The notes under the pieces are model-generated. The model was not told the DNA's origin and made no database searches. It worked only from the letters and a program-made list of their open reading frames with translations. A stretch of DNA of 64,000 nucleotides from Citrobacter amalonaticus (lineage in GTDB: Bacteria > Pseudomonadota > Gammaproteobacteria > Enterobacterales > Enterobacteriaceae), in contig NZ_CP014015.2 in NCBI RefSeq assembly GCF_001559075.2, positions 3,596,001-3,660,000 on the forward strand, given 5' to 3'. A program made the translations under genes and the position numbers. Shown in pieces: positions 26,101-33,593 of the stretch; position 1 is the first letter of the stretch; the number at the start of each line of letters is the position of its first letter.

Positions 26101-28046
26101 CCCAGGTCCTGGTTTATCGATGTCGCGCCTTCAAAATAAGAGCCAGCATCCATCGTGAGATCAATATATCCCCAGCCGCTGTTTACAATATCGCCGACGA
26201 TATCCATTTTCCCCGTGCCGGTGATGGTGCCCCCCTGGTAAACCAGATTAGGCGTGCTGCTGTTGGTGACTTTCGGGTTCCAGATGGCGACACCGTTATC
26301 AGTGAGGATCGTTGTGTCGCCGCTCAAATTTACGATACCGCCTTGCTGGACAACCACGCCATAGCCGTTTTCTTCTAGCGCAGTCATGTCGATGGTCAGG
26401 TTCTCACCATTGATGATCCCGGCATCGGTGAAGCTATAGTCACCTATGGCCCACAGGCCATAGGTTCTCTTGTCGCCGCTCATGATGATGTCGGTATTAG
26501 AGATATTCAATGTTTGTCCGGAAAATTGGGCCGAGGCGCCATAGCCATTGACGGCATAAATGGTATTGCGGTTATCTGCGGTACCGTTGAAATTAAAGAC
26601 GCCTGTTTCACTCCCCCCCAAACCGTCATAACCGATACAGATACCGTTGGTCTTGCCGCTGGCACCGACCTCCCGGCCGTCCACAATGCTGCCAGCCCCG
26701 ATGGAAACGACAAGCGAGTCGTCGCCGCTCTGTGCTGTGATACCGGTAGACTGCGCGGTTTTTACCGTGAGTTCATCGGCGGTGAAACTTCCACCAAGGA
26801 TCCAGATGGTCGTGGATGAGCCGTCGGCACTGACGCTGCTGCCTGAACCCAGATCCATCGTGCCACTTTCCTGTTGGATCCCATAAACATTGGCACCGGT
26901 GACATCTATTGTCAGGTCGTCGGCTTTGAAGATGGCGTCCGGGTAAGAAGACTGAATGATGCCGAAGCCGCTGGTGTATCCCGTTTCACTAATAGTTGAA
27001 CCCGTGCCGAGGTCAACGTAGCCGCCAGAGATATCGACGCCGTGAAAATAAGAATTCCCTGAGTAGGTGGTTGTGGACGTGATGGCAAGGTCGGTTGCCG
27101 TAAATGACGAGCCTGTCGACGCACTTATGCCATAGCTATAACTGATATTTCCTGAAAGATTTATGCTGCTGCCTGCGCCAATATCCGCAGTGCTGTCACC
27201 GACGACCTGAATGCCACTGAAACTATAACCTGAACCGGTAATATCGATTTTGAGGTTATTGGCATTCAGAGCGCTGCCTGGTTTGAGGGTTAATCCGGTA
27301 GCCGATGAATTACTGTTAAGCGCAATATGTGTATTATCCCCAAGATTCGCCTCAGACTCATCGAGGTAAATACCGTAAGCCTGGCCTTTATCAACAGTGA
27401 CATTAACCGTCGCATTATCAGCACTAAAATTACCATCATTGTTATTTAAGTAAATACCATAGGCATTACTTGTCGCGGATTTTACGGTTATGACACTATT
27501 TTTCCCTAAATTAATCAAGCCTTGAGTATTGTACGCATAAATACCATAGGCGCTTTTCTGTGCACTGACATTAATCTGAAGATTATCAGCGTCAATAGCC
27601 GTTAACGGATTATTTTTATCAATATCGATACCAAAGGTACCGCTATTGGTTATCGTCCCTGTGTCGACGACATTGATGACCGTGCCGGAACCCAGATTGT
27701 TCGTTTCGTTATTGTCCAACTTCATACCTATGGAACCGGAATCACCGCTCACGTTCACCGTGGCATGACCGTCGATTTGCACACCGCTGCCACCGGTTTC
27801 GGTACTGTCTATGCCAATGCCTCCCTCGGTTGATGTGACCACATCGCCATCCTGTAAAGCAATACTGGCGCCGCTTTGCGGCCCTAATTCCGCAGCCATA
27901 GAGGCCGTGGCGGCGAGCATCAATGCCATGCCTAATCCTGATGCACGAACCTGACTTTTGATTCTGCTGTTGCCGTGGGAGAGTTCAGACGCGACAACGA
28001 ACATATTTTTCGCGTGGCTCCAGATAATGTTATAGCTACGATTCAT
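23160..28046 (-). CDS. Large AIDA/pertactin-type autotransporter adhesin, 1628 residues
   Basis: Type Va secreted surface protein. An extended signal peptide (ESPR: MNRSYNIIWSHAKNMFVVASEL) is followed by the Sec core and cleavage near SMA|AELG at about residue 51. Residues about 95–430 are repeats of roughly 45 residues with a YGI...LGxGSxI pattern, which suits a beta-helix. Residues about 709–1160 hold a module duplicated with a 225-residue offset, each copy with TPAHG, GWDG and a GDGxLILS...YSG...GTL autotransporter strand repeat. An acidic Gly/Asn/Asp linker at about 1280–1312 leads into a C-terminal barrel of about 310 residues starting YRPDIGAYLGNQW and ending LNIRYNW. The reading frame is intact. 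RBS AGGA is 8 nt from the ATG. It is absent from this locus in E. coli K-12. Target and role (adhesion, aggregation, biofilm) cannot be read from sequence. Confidence 0.9.
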   Translation of the reverse strand: MNRSYNIIWSHAKNMFVVASELSHGNSRIKSQVRASGLGMALMLAATASMAAELGPQSGASIALQDGDVVTSTEGGIGIDSTETGGSGVQIDGHATVNVSGDSGSIGMKLDNNETNNLGSGTVINVVDTGTITNSGTFGIDIDKNNPLTAIDADNLQINVSAQKSAYGIYAYNTQGLINLGKNSVITVKSATSNAYGIYLNNNDGNFSADNATVNVTVDKGQAYGIYLDESEANLGDNTHIALNSNSSATGLTLKPGSALNANNLKIDITGSGYSFSGIQVVGDSTADIGAGSSINLSGNISYSYGISASTGSSFTATDLAITSTTTYSGNSYFHGVDISGGYVDLGTGSTISETGYTSGFGIIQSSYPDAIFKADDLTIDVTGANVYGIQQESGTMDLGSGSSVSADGSSTTIWILGGSFTADELTVKTAQSTGITAQSGDDSLVVSIGAGSIVDGREVGASGKTNGICIGYDGLGGSETGVFNFNGTADNRNTIYAVNGYGASAQFSGQTLNISNTDIIMSGDKRTYGLWAIGDYSFTDAGIINGENLTIDMTALEENGYGVVVQQGGIVNLSGDTTILTDNGVAIWNPKVTNSSTPNLVYQGGTITGTGKMDIVGDIVNSGWGYIDLTMDAGSYFEGATSINQDLGPDNSSLVISMAAQSEWQMTGPSSLSTLDNGGKIIFSEDSDNGVLSTLDADKMTLEKSSELDINLSTIPDSALITGNDITLAGNLQISAPDTSDITSDTQLQSFTLIDASSAIKGNFDTLSMGQNSVDYLALGGWIDPDDNTKYDVGVGLSWYAGNTLSSTPAHGTFTLDAGQSFEVTQTLADVDAQSATGWDGRTLSKKGDGTLILSGNNTYSGGTHIDSGTLVATDTDALGSGDIDNSGWLLLDAEGQFALTQNLITHAGGVTQIAEGSSLQVDRLIQDEESTLDISLDLSASAPVIIAQEASLDGTLNISGITGEPDYSGEVTIIDAEQAISGSFDQLTVAGMPADQVDFITVEGRISRTDNTQYELTYGLNWYADSYNALTPAHGNFTINDANESFTLATPLTDVAPDSATGWDGKSLDKMGDGALILSASETYSGDTLVEEGTLWLAEDASVGVTDSDQNVDIAQGATFGGSDRSVVNGNISNQGTLRFDDTVTVNGDVTNDGELLSGTGDAPVTSHGYTSNNSPDSTLIINGNYTSNGGSLTLNTQLGDDSSASDKLIVNGNTAGDTTLYINNAGGDGAQTDKGIEVVEVSGTSDGTFTQGNQVQAGLYEYRLYEDSGDWYLRSAAEDNGGGDDDNGGGDDDGGDDNGGGDDNGGDTPVTPQYRPDIGAYLGNQWMARHLQMQTLYDRESSQYHSTDGSVWARFKAGKAESTAADGNIDNDHHYSQFQLGGDIATWSNGLQNLNVGVMGSYINADTDSTGNRGADGSQFTASGNVQGYNLGLYASWFADAKTHSGVYIDSWYQYGIFNNSVDDGSIGREDYDSTASAVSLETGYRYDIALDSGNTVSLIPQAQVVWQNYDADSVTDQSGTYIDGQHSDSWNSRTGLRVEGKLHSGANLIQPFAEINWLHSTDDNVVSFDDAQVKQDLPANRGELKLGVQANIASQWSVRLQAAGQTGDNGYSDLNGSLNIRYNW

Positions 28047-28584
28047 TTTTTACGTCCTGTAAATCTAATTCAGGATAATGATGTATTATCCTTGAGTGAT
28101 GAAAACGAATGATTTATCCAGTCCCTCACGCAAAGATTCGTTCAATTTATTGACGATGAGGTGTAATAGAATAAGAAGATTATTAGATGTTGTTTAACCA
28201 TTAATTTTATTAAAGTAATCTATTGCAAAAATGCGCAGAAAAACACCCGAGATCATTGATTTTAATCAAACTGAGGTCAAAGTTATATGGTTGTAAGGTG
28301 AGGTGGTTTGAAGATATATTTTTTGTCTATTTTTTAGTGGTTGAGTATATATATATCGTATACGCCATGCTGGTTATTATTGCTGACTTTACTGTTAGAC
28401 GTTTGATTAATAAATAAGGAGGGTAGTTTTACCCGAACTCATTGCTGAAAGCGTCGATGGAGGAGTGGTGCCTGAGTGGCAGATCGGTGTATGCCCTGCC
28501 TGACTCATTTCGCAGAAATGAGGGACGTGGTGGCATGTTGGTCGAAAGCGGTACTGCCATGCCAGGGGCTGAACTTCAGGCAAC
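28047..28584. other. 538-nt gap: autotransporter leader and an unassigned GC-richer patch
   Basis: From 28047 to about 28440 the DNA is strongly AT-rich, as expected for the autotransporter promoter and leader, perhaps silenced by H-NS (inference). I see no clear gene; a 64-codon frame at 28223–28417 starts at TTG without a ribosome site. From about 28440 to 28584 the composition shifts to GC-richer, with hairpins at 28504–28522 (CTCATTTC/GAAATGAG), 28532–28564 (TGGCATG/CATGCCA) and 28569–28579 (CTGAA/TTCAG). No family recognised. Confidence 0.6.
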
Positions 28585-28663
28585 AAAAAACCCATCAACC
28601 TTGAACCAAAACGGCGGGGTTGATGGGCTCCACAAATTGGGGACATCAAAGAAAAGCAGTGGC
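28585..28663 (-). ncRNA. rybB: Small RNA RybB
   Basis: 79-nt Hfq-dependent, envelope-stress small RNA that represses outer-membrane protein messages through its 5' end. The 5' seed GCCACTGCTTTTCTTTGATG is intact. The 3' end is an intrinsic terminator, CCCATCAACC / GGTTGATGGG, followed by six T. Length and sequence agree with E. coli RybB apart from a few changes in the middle and terminator loop. It sits between ybjL and, here, the inserted autotransporter, in the same orientation as both; in E. coli it lies between ybjL and ybjK. Confidence 0.96.
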
Positions 28664-28668
28664 AATAG

Positions 28669-28696
28669 TTATGACTGACGCCTTGAGGAAAAGTTC
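28669..28696 (-). promoter_or_regulatory. Sigma-E promoter of rybB
   Basis: On the minus strand GAACTT (28696–28691), 16-nt spacer, TCATAA (28674–28669), then 5 nt to the RybB 5' G at 28663. This fits the sigma-E pattern GAACTT-N16-TCTGA and the known control of rybB. Confidence 0.8.
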
Positions 28697-28739
28697 TACG
28701 TATTTGCAAAAAATTTTCACTTAAGGGACAACTTCAGTT

Positions 28740-30425
28740 TTATCCTAAGCCTGGCCAGATGATGATGATGAGTGTCCCCGCCAGCGTCAGCAGCACGTTG
28801 GCTATCGCGTAGGTGCCCGCGTAACCCAGCGCCGGGATATTGCTACGCGCGGTATCGCTGATAATTTCCATTGCCGGTGCGCAGGTACGTGCCCCCATCA
28901 TGGCGCCAAAAAGGAGCGCCCGGTTCATGCGCAGGACATAGGCGCCGAACAGGAAGCAAATGATCACCGGCACCAGGCTGACGATCAGCCCAGCAATCAG
29001 CATTTGACCGCCAATCGTCCCTAACCCCTGACCGATGCCGCTGCCCGCACTTAAGCCAACGCCCGCCATAAAGACCATCAGGCCGAACTCTTTCACCATG
29101 TTCAGCGCGCCCTGCGGGATGTAGCCAAACGTGGGATGGTTAGCACGCAGGAAGCCCAGCATGATCCCGGCGAACAGCAATCCAGCGGCGTTACCGATGC
29201 CGAAACTGAAGTTACTGAACTGGAAGGTGATCATGCCGATCATCAGACCAATAATGAAGAATGCACAGAAGGCCAGCAGATCGGTTACCTGGCTGTGAAT
29301 CGAGATAAAGCCAATGCGATCGGCGATCGTTTTCACCCGACGCGCATCGCCGCTGACCTGCAATACGTCGCCTTTATTGAGCACTACGTTGTCATCAATC
29401 GGCATTTCAATCTGCGAACGAATCACGCGGTTCAGGAAGCAGCCGTGATCGGTTAGCTTCAGTTGAGCAAGACGGCGTCCTACTGCATTGTGGTTTTTCA
29501 CCACGATCTCTTCCGTGACGATCCGCATGTCGAGCAGGTCGCGGTCGAAAACCTCTTTGCCGTTACGAAAGCTGGGGTCGAGTCGGGCATGCGCATCCGG
29601 ATAGCCGACCAGTGCGATTTCGTCACCCATCTGCAGTACGGCGTCGCCGTCCGGGTTTGCCAGAATACCGTTACGACGGATACGTTCAATGTAGCAGCCG
29701 GTCGCACGGTAAATGCCGAGCTCACGCAGGTTCTTTCCGTCCGTCCAGGCGACCAGCTCCGGGCCGACGCGATAAGCACGAATAACCGGCAGGTACACCT
29801 TCCGGTTCGTATCGGTATCCAGACCGCGTTCACGGGCGATTTGCTGGGCGCTGGTTTGCAGATCCTGATGCTGTAATTTTGGCAGATAGCGTGCGCCGAC
29901 GATCAGGCTGACCAGACCGATCAGGTAGGTCAGCGCGTAGCCCAGGCTCAGGTTATCCAGTGCCCGGGAAAGCTGTGCGCTCTCCATTCCGAAATGGCGC
30001 AGCGTATCGCCAGCACCAACCAGAACCGGGGTAGACGTCATTGAGCCAGCCAGCATACCGGCCGTCAGGCCGATGTCCCAGCCAAATAGCTTACCCAGCC
30101 CCAGGGCGATCAGCAGCGCGCTGCCGACCATCACCAGAGCCAGCATCAGGTAATTCTTCCCGTCCCGAAAAAAAATGGAAAAAAAGTTAGGACCCGCTTC
30201 AACGCCGACACAAAAAATAAACAGCATAAAGCCCAGGTTCAGTGCGTCAGTGTTAATACTGAAATGCTGCTGCCCTAATAAGAGAGAGACGACTAAAACG
30301 CCAATGGAATTACCCAGTTGGATGGAGCCCAGACGCAATTTACCGAGACACAGGCCGAGAGCCAGTACTACGAATAATAACAGGATGTAATTCCCATTTA
30401 ACAAATCGGCGACGTTTATATTCAC
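28740..30425 (-). CDS. ybjL: AAE-family putative transporter YbjL
   Basis: 561-residue inner-membrane protein of the aspartate:alanine exchanger family; substrate unknown. Ten or so helices are split by two central RCK/TrkA-C domains at about residues 200–380 (LREGIYRATGCYIERIRR-like and VKNHNAVGRRLAQLKL segments). The motif GSMTSTPVLVGAG in the first half and GARTCAPAMEII in the second half are the paired AAE repeats. The start codon is GTG at 30425, which gives the conserved MNINVADLLNGNY; the ribosome site is weak. Monocistronic, with rybB 76 nt downstream. Confidence 0.93.
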   Translation of the reverse strand: MNINVADLLNGNYILLLFVVLALGLCLGKLRLGSIQLGNSIGVLVVSLLLGQQHFSINTDALNLGFMLFIFCVGVEAGPNFFSIFFRDGKNYLMLALVMVGSALLIALGLGKLFGWDIGLTAGMLAGSMTSTPVLVGAGDTLRHFGMESAQLSRALDNLSLGYALTYLIGLVSLIVGARYLPKLQHQDLQTSAQQIARERGLDTDTNRKVYLPVIRAYRVGPELVAWTDGKNLRELGIYRATGCYIERIRRNGILANPDGDAVLQMGDEIALVGYPDAHARLDPSFRNGKEVFDRDLLDMRIVTEEIVVKNHNAVGRRLAQLKLTDHGCFLNRVIRSQIEMPIDDNVVLNKGDVLQVSGDARRVKTIADRIGFISIHSQVTDLLAFCAFFIIGLMIGMITFQFSNFSFGIGNAAGLLFAGIMLGFLRANHPTFGYIPQGALNMVKEFGLMVFMAGVGLSAGSGIGQGLGTIGGQMLIAGLIVSLVPVIICFLFGAYVLRMNRALLFGAMMGARTCAPAMEIISDTARSNIPALGYAGTYAIANVLLTLAGTLIIIIWPGLG

Positions 30426-30694
30426 GGAGACTAACTTCTTGTTTACGAGTAAGCTGTTGAAAGAAATGGTAATTTAGGCTACTGTTTTTGCCATCAAATA
30501 AGGGTGATTGTGACATATTCACGGCCCAAATATAAGCGGCACAACAATATAATCTGGCTAGTTTAATCTCATTACGTATCAACGGCTATAAGAATCGTGT
30601 TGGCGTATTTTGGCACGGAATGCTGAACGGCTTTATCTGACTGGACGCCTTTGGCGAAAAGTGTGTTCGATAGAGACAGTGTCAGGAGAAATGA

Positions 30695-31072
30695 TTGAAA
30701 TATAAACATGGTTGGGTAGGAGCGGTCTGCTGCTTTGTGCTCTTTGTGGTTGTCTGTCTTTTTCTGACGATGCACATGAAAGGGGCATTTCGGGCAGCCG
30801 GGCATCCTGAAATTGGGCTACTGTTTTTTACGCTGCCAGGCGCGGTCGCCAGTTTTTGCTCTCATCGCCGGGAGGTGATTAAACCGCTCCTTGGTGCGAT
30901 GCTTGCAGCACCTTGTTGTTTGCTGCTTACGCGTCTTTTCTTTACGCCCACTCGCTCGCTGTGGCAGGAGATGGCGTGGTTATTCAGCGCGGTGTTCTGG
31001 TGTGCTTTGGGAGCCTTATGCTTCCTGTTCATCAGCAGTTTGTTCAGGCCGCGACAGCGTAAAAACCAATAA
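30695..31072 (+). CDS. ybjM: Inner-membrane protein YbjM
   Basis: 125-residue protein with about four hydrophobic helices (GAVCCFVLFVVVCLFLTMH, GLLFFTLPGAVASF, MLAAPCCLLLTRLFF, WLFSAVFWCALGALCFLF) and a basic C-terminus RPRQRKNQ. Function unknown. The start is a TTG at 30695, 6 nt after AGGAG (30684–30688) and matches the family N-terminus MKxK. The nearby ATG at 30691 is only 2 nt from the Shine-Dalgarno and reads four codons before a stop, so it is not the start. Ends at a terminator shared with convergent grxA. Confidence 0.9.
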   Translation: MKYKHGWVGAVCCFVLFVVVCLFLTMHMKGAFRAAGHPEIGLLFFTLPGAVASFCSHRREVIKPLLGAMLAAPCCLLLTRLFFTPTRSLWQEMAWLFSAVFWCALGALCFLFISSLFRPRQRKNQ

Positions 31073-31095
31073 CGCCCTCCGGAGAGGGCGTTTTT
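31073..31095. terminator. Terminator between ybjM and grxA
   Basis: Stem CGCCCTC / GAGGGCG with loop CGGA, then TTTTT on the plus strand; an A-rich stretch on the other side allows use in both directions. Confidence 0.88.
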
Positions 31096-31111
31096 ACATC
31101 ACTCACAGCAC

Positions 31112-31375
31112 TCAGGCGAACAGATTCAAATTCTCTTTCGCCCAGGCTTCAAAATCGGTGCAACCGCCGATGTGTTTCTGATCAACAAAAATCTGCGGCA
31201 CGGTCTCAACCGGTTTGCCTACGGTCTTTTCCAGGTCCGCTTTGGTGATACCTTCCGCATGGATGTCGATGTAGCGATAGTTGAAATCATCGCGTTCGTT
31301 GCTCAGTTTCTCTGCCAGTTCTTTTGCGCGTACACAGTAAGGGCAACCCGGGCGACCAAAAATAACGGTGAACAT
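31112..31375 (-). CDS. grxA: Glutaredoxin 1 GrxA
   Basis: Glutathione-dependent disulfide reductase that serves ribonucleotide reductase and deglutathionylation. 87 residues from the ATG at 31375, with AGGAG upstream; a longer in-frame start at 31399 is not needed. Active site C11-P-Y-C14, the TVP loop (58–60) with the cis-proline, and the glycine pair of HIGGCTDF. Position 72 is cysteine where E. coli GrxA has the glutathione-contacting tyrosine, and the tail ends NLNLFA. OxyR control is known in E. coli; I could not place a convincing OxyR site by eye. Confidence 0.95.
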   Translation of the reverse strand: MFTVIFGRPGCPYCVRAKELAEKLSNERDDFNYRYIDIHAEGITKADLEKTVGKPVETVPQIFVDQKHIGGCTDFEAWAKENLNLFA

Positions 31376-31547
31376 TGTAGTCTCTCTCCTCGAACTCAAA
31401 GCCTGACGGCGAATGGCTGCTATGATGACGCTAATCGTCAGTCTTGAACAGTAGGTTGCACCTTTTACTTCGATACATTTAGTCTATATCTGTTAAACAC
31501 ATTCACGCTGAACGCCTTACACTATGTCTCACAAAAGAGGGCTTCCT

Positions 31548-31835
31548 GTGCGTATGACCGGCGCGTTACCGAAAAGTGTATTGATTCTGGAAATGGTAGG
31601 TATGGTGCTTCTGGCGCTGGCTTTGCTGTCGCTGAACCACTACCTGACGCTTCCCGCCCCGTTTAACAGCGCGTTAGCGGTCATTATCATGCTTTTTTTG
31701 GGCGTACTGCTAATGATCCCCGCCGCGCTGGCATTCGTCTGGCAAGTCGCACAGAGACTGGCGCCACAGTTGATGAAGCCCCCATCCGATTCATCCCGTT
31801 CAGACAGAGAAAAAGAGAATGACTCCAACCATTAA
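31548..31835 (+). CDS. ybjC: DUF1418 membrane protein YbjC
   Basis: 95-residue inner-membrane protein with two helices (ILEMVGMVLLALALLSL and ALAVIIMLFLGVLLMIPAALAFVWQ) and a charged tail. Function unknown, but it is the first gene of ybjC-nfsA-rimK-ybjN. A GTG at 31548 is chosen: GAGG at 31537–31540 is 7 nt away and the length equals that of E. coli YbjC. The ATG at 31554 is 13 nt from that site, and a frame start at 31524 precedes it. The last 17 nt overlap nfsA. MarA/SoxS control is known in E. coli. Confidence 0.85.
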   Translation: MRMTGALPKSVLILEMVGMVLLALALLSLNHYLTLPAPFNSALAVIIMLFLGVLLMIPAALAFVWQVAQRLAPQLMKPPSDSSRSDREKENDSNH

Positions 31836-32541
31836 CCTTCTGCGTCGTCACCGTTCGATTCGTCATTTTACCGATCAACCGATTACGCCTGAACAGCGAG
31901 AGGCGATTCTGGCGGCCGCTCAGGCGACCTCCAGCTCCAGCTTTTTGCAGTGCACGTCTATTATTCGTATTACGGATCCGGCGCTACGTGACGCGCTGGT
32001 GCCATTAACCGGCGGTCAACAGCACGTCGCGCAGGCCGCTGAGTTTTGGGTCTTCTGCGCAGACTTCAATCGTCATCTGCAGATTTGCCCTGACGCGCAA
32101 TTAGGTCTGGCAGAGCAGTTGCTGCTGGGTGTGGTTGATACGGCGATGATGGCGCAAAACGCGCTGACGGCGGCGGAATCGTTGGGGCTGGGCGGCGTTT
32201 ATATCGGCGGCTTACGTAATAACATCGAATCGGTCACGGAATTGCTGACGCTGCCGAAGCACGTACTGCCGCTGTTTGGGCTGTGCCTGGGGTGGCCTGC
32301 CGATAATCCGGATCTTAAGCCGCGCCTGCCTGCCGCGATTGTGATGCACGAAAACCACTACCAGCCGCTCGACAGGGACGCGCTGGCTGATTATGACGAA
32401 CAGCTCGCGCAGTATTATCTCAGCCGCGGCAGCAATACCCGCCGTGACACCTGGAGCGATCATATTCGCCGCACGCTGATTAAGGAAAATCGTCCCTTTA
32501 TCCTGGAATATTTACATAAACAGGGGTGGGCCACGCGCTAA
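31819..32541 (+). CDS. nfsA: Oxygen-insensitive NADPH nitroreductase NfsA
   Basis: FMN-dependent dimeric flavoprotein that reduces nitroaromatics and quinones by two electrons at a time, using NADPH. 240 residues, the E. coli length. N-terminal MTPTINLLRRHRSIRHFTDQPIT carries the FMN-phosphate arginines; SSSFLQCTSIIRI, GLGGVYIGGLRN and the C-terminal RDTWSDHIRRTL are typical of the NfsA/FRP subfamily. Cytoplasmic. It overlaps ybjC by 17 nt and is followed after 60 nt by rimK. Loss of NfsA is a known route to nitrofuran resistance; this copy looks intact. Confidence 0.96.
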   Translation: MTPTINLLRRHRSIRHFTDQPITPEQREAILAAAQATSSSSFLQCTSIIRITDPALRDALVPLTGGQQHVAQAAEFWVFCADFNRHLQICPDAQLGLAEQLLLGVVDTAMMAQNALTAAESLGLGGVYIGGLRNNIESVTELLTLPKHVLPLFGLCLGWPADNPDLKPRLPAAIVMHENHYQPLDRDALADYDEQLAQYYLSRGSNTRRDTWSDHIRRTLIKENRPFILEYLHKQGWATR

Positions 32542-32601
32542 AAATTCCGCCGCTGTGTATGATACGCGGGATAGTGATCGAGTGATGCTGAGAGGTGCAG
32601 G

Positions 32602-33504
32602 GTGAAAATTGCCATATTGTCCCGGGATGGAACGCTCTATTCGTGTAAGCGCCTGCGTGAAGCGGCGATAGCGCGCGGCCATCTGGTTGAAATACTCGAT
32701 CCACTTTCCTGTTATATGAACATCAATCCGGCGGCGTCCTCAATTCATTATAAAGGACGCAAGCTGCCTCATTTTGATGCCGTCATTCCGCGTATCGGTT
32801 CGGCGATCACCTTTTATGGTACGGCGGCGCTACGCCAGTTTGAGATGCTGGGCAGCTATCCGTTGAACGAATCTGTGGCAATTACCCGCGCCCGCGATAA
32901 GCTACGCTCGCTGCAATTGCTGGCGCGCCAGGGTATCGATCTTCCGATTACCGGCATTGCGCACTCGCCGGATGATACCAGCGATCTGATCGATATGGTC
33001 GGTGGCGCGCCGCTGGTGGTGAAACTGGTGGAAGGAACGCAGGGGATTGGCGTGGTGCTGGCGGAAACCCGTCAGGCTGCTGAGAGCGTCGTGGATGCTT
33101 TCCGGGGGCTTAACGCCCACATTCTGGTTCAGGAATATATTAAAGAGGCCAAAGGTCGCGATATTCGCTGTCTGGTGGTGGGGGATGAGGTGGTCGCGGC
33201 CATCGAACGACGGGCGAAGGACGGCGATTTTCGTTCTAATCTGCATCGCGGCGGCGTGGCCTGCGTTGCCAACATTACTCCCCGTGAGCGCAAGATTGCG
33301 ATTAAAGCCGCGCAGACAATGGGGCTTGATGTCGCTGGTGTTGATATTTTACGCGCCGAGCGCGGCCCGCTGGTGATGGAAGTGAACGCCTCTCCGGGTC
33401 TGGAAGGGATCGAAAAAACCACCGGTATCGATATCGCCGGGCGCATGATTCAGTGGATCGAACGCCACGCGACGGCTGAATTTTGTCTCAAAACGGGTGG
33501 CTAG
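32602..33504 (+). CDS. rimK: Ribosomal protein S6–L-glutamate ligase RimK
   Basis: ATP-grasp ligase that adds glutamate residues to the C-terminus of ribosomal protein S6 and can make poly-alpha-glutamate. 300 residues. N-terminal domain ends near 105; ATP-grasp core contains PLVVKLVEGTQGIGVVL (phosphate loop), VQEYIKEA, RCLVVGDEVVAAIER and the magnesium-binding VMEVNASPGLEGIE. The start is GTG at 32602, preceded by GAGAGG and CAGG. Third gene of the ybjC operon. Confidence 0.96.
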   Translation: MKIAILSRDGTLYSCKRLREAAIARGHLVEILDPLSCYMNINPAASSIHYKGRKLPHFDAVIPRIGSAITFYGTAALRQFEMLGSYPLNESVAITRARDKLRSLQLLARQGIDLPITGIAHSPDDTSDLIDMVGGAPLVVKLVEGTQGIGVVLAETRQAAESVVDAFRGLNAHILVQEYIKEAKGRDIRCLVVGDEVVAAIERRAKDGDFRSNLHRGGVACVANITPRERKIAIKAAQTMGLDVAGVDILRAERGPLVMEVNASPGLEGIEKTTGIDIAGRMIQWIERHATAEFCLKTGG

Positions 33505-33593
33505 TCTTAATATCGCCGATGATCGTGGCATGACGAACACTTTTTGCGTAAGCTGTGCCGGTATTTTTTCATCGTAAGAGGTAGCACATTATT

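Noticed and set aside
23400..26820. Several long plus-strand frames opposite the autotransporter
   Set aside because: They mirror the biased codon use and repeats of the minus-strand gene; none has a ribosome site or recognisable product.
28000..28100. Direct pairing of the RybB seed with the autotransporter start region
   Set aside because: No complement of GCCACTGC is visible around the start; a 6-nt chance match does not support it.
28223..28417. 64-codon hydrophobic frame on the plus strand upstream of the autotransporter
   Set aside because: Starts at TTG, has no ribosome site, lies in AT-rich leader DNA and resembles no family I know; chance frame is more likely.
28407..28709. 100-codon minus-strand frame over rybB
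   Set aside because: It runs through the RybB RNA and its promoter, so the frame is incidental.
31400..31523. OxyR site between grxA and ybjC
   Set aside because: Control by OxyR is known in E. coli, but I could not align a convincing ATAG-N7-CTAT array by eye.
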